From NCBI RefSeq assembly GCF_023167545.1, contig NZ_AP014647.1, forward strand, positions 1,054,001 through 1,118,000: DNA of 64,000 nucleotides, read 5' to 3'. The translations under genes were made by a program, and so were the position numbers. The notes beneath the pieces are model-generated. The model did not search any database and had not been told where the DNA came from. It saw nothing but the letters and a program-made list of their open reading frames with translations. Shown one piece after another: positions 58,473 through 64,000 of this stretch (positions within the stretch are counted from its first letter, which is position 1; every line of letters begins with the position of its first letter). Source of the DNA: Streptococcus constellatus subsp. constellatus. Lineage in GTDB: Bacteria; Bacillota; Bacilli; Lactobacillales; Streptococcaceae.

Positions 58473-58958
58473 TTACATATTATCTTTCACTGCTACTGCT
58501 ACCATTTTTGCTTTGGCACGTACCTGATCCGCTACTATCATCTCCATTGTCACAATGACTTTTCTTTCACCCAATTCTTCAAGTCGAGAGACAACCGTAA
58601 TTTCCTCATCAATAGGTGTTGGACTTTTATAATCTACTTCCAATCGAGCGGTAATAAATCGTCCAATCACCGTTTTTTCTGTCAAATCTAACCCCTTATT
58701 TTGATGGGCAAACCAAGCTGCTGAAGCGGTACCGTGACAATCAAAAATCATGGCAATCATGCCACCAAATAGATTAGCTGGAACACCACCAGTATACTGG
58801 CGAGCTGGTGTTATCTTACTAATACAGCTTGTTCCATCAAGACTAGGATAAGTTTTTAAATGCAAGCCTGACTCATTCTTAGGACCACATCCCCAACAAT
58901 GTTGGAATCGATTGCCATAAGTATCTTGAATGGCAATGTTTTTTGTTTCTAAAGTCAT
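58473..58958 (-). CDS. PaaI-type hotdog thioesterase
   Basis: A 161-residue hotdog-fold protein. The core helix region VPANLFGGMIAMIFDCHGTASAAW carries the Asp/His region typical of PaaI/YbdB acyl-CoA thioesterases, and ARLEVDYKSPTPIDEEITV is the expected central strand. The N-terminus has FQHCWGCGPKNESGLHL, a Cys-x-x-Cys containing variant common in this subgroup. The substrate is unknown. A cre-like sequence lies 25 bp upstream of its start. It stands alone at the boundary between the polysaccharide cluster and the accessory region. Confidence 0.85.
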   Translation of the reverse strand: MTLETKNIAIQDTYGNRFQHCWGCGPKNESGLHLKTYPSLDGTSCISKITPARQYTGGVPANLFGGMIAMIFDCHGTASAAWFAHQNKGLDLTEKTVIGRFITARLEVDYKSPTPIDEEITVVSRLEELGERKVIVTMEMIVADQVRAKAKMVAVAVKDNM

Positions 58959-58982
58959 TTAATCTCCTTTTTAAATTGAATT

Positions 58983-58996
58983 TTTAAACGCTTTCA
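58983..58996. promoter_or_regulatory. Possible cre site upstream of the thioesterase gene
   Basis: TTTAAACGCTTTCA matches the cre pattern TGNAANCGNTTNCA except for T in place of the first G. It lies 25 bp before the thioesterase start, where CcpA binding would block transcription. Confidence 0.4.
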
Positions 58997-59288
58997 AAGC
59001 TATTATATCAATCTTTTTATGAAGAGTAAATACGAAATAGATTCAAAATATTTTAATCGTTCGTCTAAGCAAAATTTATAGAAAAGTGGCGTGAGAAATG
59101 CTCAGCTTGAAAATATTCAGTTCGTTTAGTCTGAATGAGAGTGCTAAAAATTTAGACTTGACAAAGAGGAGAATGTTTCCTATATATGCTTGACGATTAT
59201 CTATGCTGAGAAATAAAATTGATTGATTTGCCCTTGGAATTCAACAGATTTAAATCAGGTAAATGTTACACCTACTCAAAAATACTTT
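58997..59288. other. Intergenic sequence with nothing recognised
   Basis: About 290 bp between the thioesterase promoter region and the decayed methylase. I see no ORF with a plausible start, no strong hairpin and no known repeat. Confidence 0.4.
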
Positions 59289-59832
59289 TTATTCATTTAA
59301 ATATCTTTCTAAGATATCTGTTTTCTGTTTTTGAATTTCTACAATCTTACTTTCTTCAATCACAATCAAATCTTCTAATTTTTCTATTTGTTTTATTGCT
59401 TCATTCTGATGTTCTATATTACAATTTTTGCTAAGAAGAGATTGACGAGTTTATCGAAGGCATTTTCACGTCCGCCAACATTATACTTACGAAGAATTGT
59501 TGCAAATTGATTATATTTTTTTTTGAACTTCATCATGTGCGATTTCTTTTAAATCAGCAATTGAATATTTCGCTTGTTCAATTTCAAAAGGCTTAATGTT
59601 AGCTTCTAATACTCCATTTGTAACATAATCTTGTTGATAGATATCACGCTAAATTTCGAATTTGTCATTTCCTCCTTTAGCATCATTATATGATTTTGGA
59701 TTATCCAGAGTTGAAAGAAAATCGGTATTATCAATCAAATGAATTGCATGATACATCCGTTTAATCTCACCAGCTTCAATTTGAGAAGCATGTAAAACTA
59801 GAGCTCTTGCCTTATTTTCTTGTTTTTCATAT
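59289..59832 (-). pseudogene. Decayed, internally deleted restriction-modification methylase
   Basis: The minus strand encodes adjoining pieces of a large DNA-methylase-type protein. The first piece (ARALVLHASQIEAGEIKRMY... GGNDKFEI) ends at a TAG (59649-59651) but continues in frame as RDIYQQDYVTNGVLEANIKP. At a nine-base homopolymer (59516-59524) the frame shifts to YNQFATILRKYNVGGREN and AFDKLVNLFLAKIV. The sequence then jumps to a coiled-coil end (KQIEKLEDLIVIEESKIVEI... ILERYLNE) in another frame, as in type I M/S subunit C-termini. The 5' end is cut by the IS30-type element. Family placement is moderately sure. Confidence 0.65.
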
Positions 59833-60875
59833 GATAAATTGCAAAATATAGTGCAACAAAAAACCCATAGGTTCTCAAATCGTGTAAACTGTAAGTAAGC
59901 ACACAAACAGACACGAGGAGATCCTATGAGCTACTTACATATTACCATAATTGATCGGCTAAAGATAGAAGCATATCTTGAAGCAGGTTTTAATCAGTCC
60001 TATATTGCAACTAAGTTAGATTTTCACCGTTCATCAATTAGCCGAGAAATCAAACAGTGTCCAAATAAATATTCTGCCGAAGAAGCACAAAGGCAATATG
60101 AGGAATTATCTAGACTTAAGGGAAGGAAAACTGCATGTACTTCACTGATGAAGAAAGATATAGAACGTCATTTAACACCCGAGCAGATTCATGGGCGTTA
60201 TCAGTACGAAAATAAGCCAATCGTATCGTTTAAAACGATTTATAATTGGATATATAATGGCCAACTCGAAGTTAGTGTAGAGACGTTAAGACGAAAAGGT
60301 AAAATACGTGAACCCCATGAGACTAGAGGGAAATTCATTATTGGTAAACCTATTTCCAAACGACCTAAAGAAGTGAAGAGGAGGCAAAGTTTCGGTCATT
60401 GGGAATTAGATACCATGGTTTCTTCCAGAGGGAAAAGCAAAGGATGCTTGGCTACATTTGTAGAGCGAAAAACACGTTTTTATCTGGCATTTAAAATACC
60501 TGACCGATCAGCTAGGTCAATGTTTTCAGTCATAGAAACACTTCAGAAGATTTTTCCTAAGAACTTTTTAAAAACATTTACATCAGACAGAGGAAAAGAA
60601 TTTGCTTGTTATCCTCAAGTGGAAGCTTTAGGAATAGACTTTTACTTTGCGGACGCTTATTCATCTTGGAAAAGAGGAAGTAATGAAAATTCAAATGGAT
60701 TGCTTAGAGAATATTTTCCTAAGAGGACTAATCTAACCGACATTACTGATGAATCGTTAGTAAATGCTTTACTTGCTATAAATCACCGTCCAAGAAAATG
60801 CTTAGGTTACAAAACAGCATTTGAGGCTCTTATGGATGAATTTTAGATTTGTTGCACTTTTTTTTGCAATTTATC
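59833..60875 (+). mobile_element. IS30-family insertion sequence, complete
   Basis: A 1043-bp element bounded by 28-bp inverted repeats (59833-59860 and 60848-60875) that agree at all but two positions; each begins GATAAATTGCAAAA and ends GTGCAACAAA. It holds one intact transposase gene. No 2-4 bp target duplication is visible at the flanks, and the two sides carry unrelated gene fragments, suggesting a deletion or rearrangement through the element. Confidence 0.88.
59926..60846 (+). CDS. IS30-family transposase
   Basis: A 306-residue transposase, intact. The N-terminal helix-turn-helix region contains NQSYIATKLDFHRSSISREI, the IS30 hallmark. The DDE catalytic core shows GHWELDTMVSSRG (first Asp), TFTSDRGKEFA (second Asp) and GSNENSNGLLREYFPKRTNL (Glu, in the NENxNGLLRxYFPK signature). 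It is preceded by an ACGAGGAGATCCT ribosome-binding site. Because the ORF and inverted repeats are complete, the element may still be active. Confidence 0.95.
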   Translation: MSYLHITIIDRLKIEAYLEAGFNQSYIATKLDFHRSSISREIKQCPNKYSAEEAQRQYEELSRLKGRKTACTSLMKKDIERHLTPEQIHGRYQYENKPIVSFKTIYNWIYNGQLEVSVETLRRKGKIREPHETRGKFIIGKPISKRPKEVKRRQSFGHWELDTMVSSRGKSKGCLATFVERKTRFYLAFKIPDRSARSMFSVIETLQKIFPKNFLKTFTSDRGKEFACYPQVEALGIDFYFADAYSSWKRGSNENSNGLLREYFPKRTNLTDITDESLVNALLAINHRPRKCLGYKTAFEALMDEF

Positions 60876-61140
60876 TCAAATAAAAAACAAATCCAACACA
60901 GAGAACAGTTCTTCAAGTGCAATAAGAACTGGCACTACTATCGAAAAATGGTATAGACTCGGTACTAGAACTGTTGGTGGTCAAAAACTTCCAGCATATA
61001 AATGGGATTCCCTTAATTCCATTATTAACGCACATATTACAACTGGTATTGCTGCTAACTGTAATATGAACGAAGAATCTTACCAGGATTTTTTGCGTAC
61101 TACCGCATCTCAAAATACAGATATTATTTCTGATAAATAA
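60876..61140 (+). pseudogene. 5'-truncated ORF, C-terminal 88 codons, cut by the IS element
   Basis: The plus strand is open from the right inverted repeat to a TAA at 61138-61140, encoding KNKSNTENSSSSAIRTG, then TTIEKWYRLGTRTVGGQKLP, then AYKWDSLNSIINAHITTGIA and a polar tail ending SQNTDIISDK. There is no usable start codon near its beginning, so this looks like the C-terminal end of a gene whose front was lost at the IS. I recognise no family. It converges on the DNA cytosine methyltransferase across a shared terminator, the arrangement of many type II restriction/methylase pairs, but that assignment is only a hypothesis. Confidence 0.5.
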
Positions 61141-61143
61141 TTT

Positions 61144-61179
61144 ACAACGGGCAACTGTTAATATACAGCTGCCCGTTGT
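61144..61179. terminator. Bidirectional terminator between truncated ORF and methyltransferase
   Basis: A 15-bp stem with one mismatch: ACAACGGGCAACTGT pairs with ACAGCTGCCCGTTGT, with a 6-base loop and T-run on the plus strand. It sits between two convergent reading frames. Confidence 0.8.
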
Positions 61180-61180
61180 T

Positions 61181-62557
61181 TTAATTTTGTGCTTTCTCTA
61201 ATTCTTTTTTCATAAAATTCGTCCAGGAGATCTCATCCGTATTCTTATATCTTGAATACGAAAAACCAGTATTTTCATAGTGTTTTCCCTGCATATCATC
61301 AAGAATCGTTTTTGCAATTGCCTCTCCCAACTTTATTGGTACTGCATTACCTATTTGCTTATATTGGTCAAGAATTGCTCCGCAAATTTTCCAATCTTGT
61401 GGAAACTCCTGAATGCAAGCATATTCTTCAACACTTAAAGGTCTATCCTCTGTAGGATGTGCCAAATCGGTTGCCGGCATCGTTGGATTCGTTACAAGGG
61501 TAGGTGATGGTTTTGAGTATGATAATCTTCTTAAGAATCCGGTCTTTCCCCCACCAAGATAGAATGATTTACCCATTGCTTCCTTTTGCATCTCTAAAGG
61601 AAGGTCTTTCCAATACTGTCCTTCTTTTAGCATCCTATAATACTTCAATCTTTTTTCCGGAAATTCAATGTAGTGTTTTTCCACATCTTCAGGAAGATTA
61701 TCAAATGCATCTCTTAATGTTCTCCATTTTTTTAGGCCATCTGTTCCATCTTCATTGTGTGTTGGTTGTAAATAGCTTACCTTTTCGTCACCAAGTTTGC
61801 CAATAATCACTACTCGTTCTCTAATTTGAGGAGCACCGAAATATGCAGCATTATACAAGTTGAATGATACCGAGTAACCCATTTCCTTTAACCTATCAAG
61901 GATTATCATCATTGCGCCACCCTTGATTGGTTCCTCCAAATCACCGTATTTAAATGGAGTGGATAATAGCCCTCGTACATTTTCGATTACAACATATGTT
62001 GGCTTGATTTCTGAAATAATGCTTAGATATTTCAAAAATACATTTCCTCGTTCATCATCAAAAGCTTTTCTATTTCCAGCTGTACTAAACGCTTGACAAG
62101 GTGGATCCCCAAAAATAATATCTACCTTTCTGCCTTCCGGGACCTTAGCCATCTTTAGAATTTCCTCAGAGCTGAATTTCGTAATATCTCCAATTAAGCC
62201 GATGTCTGGATTATTTTTTTCTATTGTCATCCTGCATGCTTTATTAAATTCACATGCTAGTAAAGCTTCAATTCCGCCATTTTTCATTCCAACATCTAAT
62301 CCCATAGCACCCGAGAAAAAACTCAAGGCAACTATTGGCGGAATATCATCATTAAGTCTTTCATGGTCATCTGGCTCTATAACAACATCATATTCGTCTA
62401 AATATTTCTTCAGATCATCTTCTGATGTAAGCCACTGGCTTCCTACTCTTTCTGCTTTTAGATGTTCGTTTTTAATTAACGTTCTAACCGACTGAGCAGT
62501 TACTTTCAACCTCTTAGAAACTTCTGTAACTGTTAATAAATTCGTTGTATCTATCAA
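61181..62557 (-). CDS. DNA (cytosine-5-)-methyltransferase with N-terminal HTH domain
   Basis: Transfers a methyl group from SAM to C5 of cytosine in DNA. An excisionase/MerR-type helix-turn-helix (LLTVTEVSKRLKVTAQSVRT) occupies about the first 60 residues. The catalytic domain then shows motif I SFFSGAMGLDVGM, motif IV FGDPPCQAFSTAGNR with the nucleophilic Cys, motif VI VIENVRG, motif VIII QIRERVVIIG and motif X YKQIGNAVP. The likely start is TTG at 62557 after AAAGAGG, not the upstream TTG at 62584. It lies 77 bp after an ASCH-domain gene. Confidence 0.9.
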   Translation of the reverse strand: MIDTTNLLTVTEVSKRLKVTAQSVRTLIKNEHLKAERVGSQWLTSEDDLKKYLDEYDVVIEPDDHERLNDDIPPIVALSFFSGAMGLDVGMKNGGIEALLACEFNKACRMTIEKNNPDIGLIGDITKFSSEEILKMAKVPEGRKVDIIFGDPPCQAFSTAGNRKAFDDERGNVFLKYLSIISEIKPTYVVIENVRGLLSTPFKYGDLEEPIKGGAMMIILDRLKEMGYSVSFNLYNAAYFGAPQIRERVVIIGKLGDEKVSYLQPTHNEDGTDGLKKWRTLRDAFDNLPEDVEKHYIEFPEKRLKYYRMLKEGQYWKDLPLEMQKEAMGKSFYLGGGKTGFLRRLSYSKPSPTLVTNPTMPATDLAHPTEDRPLSVEEYACIQEFPQDWKICGAILDQYKQIGNAVPIKLGEAIAKTILDDMQGKHYENTGFSYSRYKNTDEISWTNFMKKELEKAQN

Positions 62558-62633
62558 TGGTATTTCCTCTTTTCTAATTCGCAAATTTTTATAGACCCAT
62601 TATATCATATTGCTTTCATTAAACCAAGATAGC

Positions 62634-63098
62634 CTAATGGGTACAAATCAAATCTGCCGGAATATTCACAAATGAATGCTTTATGACATCCCCGGTTGGC
62701 ACGAGATTAGTCTCAAGATACTTTAGTAAGTCTGACTCCTCTATGTAATAATACATTTGAGGAACAACAAACCCAGGAAGTTCCTCTCGTAGTTGTTCCA
62801 ATGGTATTGCATTCGTCATTTGAAATTCAGTAATTTCCATAGCAACAGTATGTTTATTAATGTAATTCTCAATTTTTGTCACAGCAGCCTGGTCATATGA
62901 ATACTTTTCCTTCCACGATTCTATTTTAACTTTATTTTCCAATCGCATAATGCCTACTATTGATTTAACCGGTGTGCTTACATACAAATATGCTTTTACA
63001 GGTTCATCTGGAAAAACTCTCCTATGTTCATAAATTTTTTCTCCCGATTTTACTCGATCAAAGACATCTGCTTTAAAACTTAAAAGCATAACTCTCAT
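62634..63098 (-). CDS. ASCH/PUA-like domain protein
   Basis: A 154-residue protein whose N-terminal two thirds fit the ASCH fold: LLSFKADVFDRVKSGEKIYEH, then RRVFPDEPVKAYLYVSTPVK and SIVGIMRLENKV, including the GxKxxExR-like motif. ASCH domains are PUA-related and bind nucleic acids or modified bases; some are hydrolases of modified nucleosides. The C-terminal third is family-specific. It has a strong AAGGAGTGGG ribosome-binding site. It precedes the cytosine methyltransferase on the same strand and follows three direct repeats. Its role is unknown. Confidence 0.75.
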   Translation of the reverse strand: MRVMLLSFKADVFDRVKSGEKIYEHRRVFPDEPVKAYLYVSTPVKSIVGIMRLENKVKIESWKEKYSYDQAAVTKIENYINKHTVAMEITEFQMTNAIPLEQLREELPGFVVPQMYYYIEESDLLKYLETNLVPTGDVIKHSFVNIPADLICTH

Positions 63099-63115
63099 TT
63101 AATCCCACTCCTTCC

Positions 63116-63184
63116 ATCAACTCAACCTTATCCAAAATAATCCTATCAACTCAACTATACCTATTTTCAACCTATCAACTCGAC
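63116..63184 (-). repeat. Three direct repeats at an exact 29-bp period
   Basis: The 11-bp unit ATCAACTCAAC occurs at 63116, 63145 and, with one change (ATCAACTCGAC), at 63174; the last two are preceded by CCT. The distance between starts is 29 bp both times, while the spacer sequences differ. On the minus strand the unit reads GTTGAGTTGAT. They lie between the recombinase terminator and the ASCH ribosome-binding site, so they are candidate operator or recombinase-binding sites. Confidence 0.75.
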
Positions 63185-63220
63185 CACATTTCTAAACTTA
63201 ATTATTACTTCTACACAACA

Positions 63221-63270
63221 AAAAAAATCCGAGCATCCAGGCAACCCAAAAGGAGTACAAGAATGCTCGG
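63221..63270 (-). terminator. Terminator-like hairpin after the serine recombinase gene
   Basis: CCGAGCAT and ATGCTCGG form a perfect 8-bp stem around a 26-base loop, followed on the minus strand by GATTTTTTT. It lies 30 bp after the recombinase stop. Confidence 0.6.
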
Positions 63271-63299
63271 AAACGCCTTATTTCAAGCTTTTTTAATAT

Positions 63300-64000
63300 T
63301 TAATTGTGTTTTCTTGACAGCAAAACTACCGTCTCAACATGCTCATCATTGTCCAAACCTATATTTAAATCTTCATCGATGATAGGAAGTTTAAAAGTAA
63401 TTGATTTTAGCCATTGCCCATTCGGTTGCTTTTCTTCGTAAATTTGAATTTCAGAAATCAAAGTTGTAATTAACTGTCTACGCTCTACATCATTCATTAC
63501 CTTGTAAAGTTTATCAAAATAGATCAAAATCTTATATATGTTATCTCCTGTAAGTTTCTCAGCTTCAATAGTTTGTTTCTTTGCTTTCGCATCAATTAAC
63601 AATGATTCTAAGTCTTCAATCTTATCATACATACGATAAAGTCTATCGTCTAAGTCCTGTTTTCTTCGTTTGTAGTGCTTATCATCAGCATCTAAATTAT
63701 CTATTTCCTCAATTAGCTTAAATTTCGTAGAATGGCTCTTCATCAATTCTTTCTGGTAATTATCTATCTCTTTTTCTATTTCAGAGGTATCTACCTTCAT
63801 GTTAATTTTTTCTTGCATCATAGAAGCAAATTTGGGATTGCTTACTATCTTTATAATTACCTCAGCAACTGCATCATCTAACAATTCTTCTCTGATTTGT
63901 TTATTGTAAGTACATTTATGACCTCTTATCATATGCCTATGTTTACAGCCATAGTAATAAAAATCTTTATACTTTGTACCATCTTTCTTTTTCTTGATAC
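63300..64000 (-). CDS. Large serine recombinase, C-terminal part (runs off window)
   Basis: The open frame continues to the window edge, so the gene is partial at its 5' end. The visible 230 or so residues hold the recombinase zinc-ribbon tail (YKDFYYYGCKHRHMIRGHKC), then ILLDD-type helical region (IREELLDDAVAEVIIKIVSN), a long coiled coil (about 63400-63800) and a C-terminal DNA-binding tail. This fits the TndX/CcrB-like large serine recombinases that integrate conjugative or mobilisable elements. The catalytic N-terminal domain lies outside the window, so activity cannot be judged. Confidence 0.82.
   Translation of the reverse strand, partial: IKKKKDGTKYKDFYYYGCKHRHMIRGHKCTYNKQIREELLDDAVAEVIIKIVSNPKFASMMQEKINMKVDTSEIEKEIDNYQKELMKSHSTKFKLIEEIDNLDADDKHYKRRKQDLDDRLYRMYDKIEDLESLLIDAKAKKQTIEAEKLTGDNIYKILIYFDKLYKVMNDVERRQLITTLISEIQIYEEKQPNGQWLKSITFKLPIIDEDLNIGLDNDEHVETVVLLSRKHN

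Noticed and set aside
59649..59906. An 85-residue protein starting inside the IS left end
   Set aside because: Its first 25 codons come from the insertion sequence and the rest is the methylase remnant; it is an accidental fusion, not a gene.
60913..61113. Minus-strand ORF of 66 codons
   Set aside because: The opposite strand carries a longer open frame running exactly from the IS end to a terminator; the minus-strand frame has no ribosome-binding site or family match.
63116..63184. A short CRISPR array
   Set aside because: Only three copies of an 11-bp core, with 18-bp spacers; repeats are too short and no cas gene is nearby. Direct binding sites are a better explanation.

Overview
The window is chromosomal DNA of a low-GC Gram-positive coccus, almost certainly a viridans-type Streptococcus. 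The evidence is the gene sets and orders: hprK-lgt, zwf/ftsY/HAD/HAD/smc/rnc next to vicRKX, ccpA facing pepQ, the cpoA glycolipid pair, rfbACB-galE, and an rgp-type rhamnan cluster ending in a GacH-like glycerol-phosphate transferase. The species cannot be fixed from the sequence alone; an anginosus/sanguinis-type organism is plausible. No rRNA, tRNA, CRISPR array or replication origin was seen.

Layout. 1-6.2 kb (minus strand): HPr kinase, prolipoprotein diacylglyceryl transferase, two small envelope proteins, Nudix, PspC, SprT and Tex proteins. 6.3-11.2 kb (plus): a 46-residue protein coupled to a permease/TIGR03943 pair, an MFS exporter and zwf. 11.2-26 kb (minus): the ftsY-HAD-HAD-smc-rnc run, a decayed DUF454 gene, vicX-vicK-vicR, the glycolipid glycosyltransferases and ccpA. 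pepQ diverges from ccpA across an intergenic region with a good cre site. 27.4-27.7 kb holds a dead IS3-type orfA. 27.9-35.5 kb (minus): a methyltransferase, galE, dTDP-rhamnose genes rfbB/C/A, and a Nudix/FAD oxidase/Nif3/TrmK run.

35.8-58.2 kb is a 22-kb surface rhamnopolysaccharide cluster, all on the minus strand. Promoter -10 boxes and terminator hairpins divide it into four likely transcription units: (1) a GtrB-like glycosyltransferase plus a GT-C-like membrane protein; (2) rmlD alone; (3) a flippase, several GT2/GT4 enzymes, a GacI/GacJ-like pair, a trimodular GT2-RgpF-GT4 protein and a DUF2142 membrane protein; (4) rgpA-rgpB-rgpC-rgpD-rgpF-gacH. Unit 4 would build and export the rhamnan backbone and decorate it with glycerol phosphate. 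Units 1 and 3 probably build and attach strain-specific side chains. No rgpE lies between rgpD and rgpF.

58.4-64 kb is accessory DNA: a thioesterase, a decayed restriction-modification methylase, a complete IS30-family element with near-identical inverted repeats, a 5'-truncated ORF converging on a DNA cytosine methyltransferase, an ASCH-domain protein, three direct repeats at an exact 29-bp period, and the C-terminal part of a large serine recombinase running off the window edge. The ASCH protein, the HTH-bearing methyltransferase, the repeats and the truncated ORF are the best candidate here for an undescribed, possibly modification-based, system.
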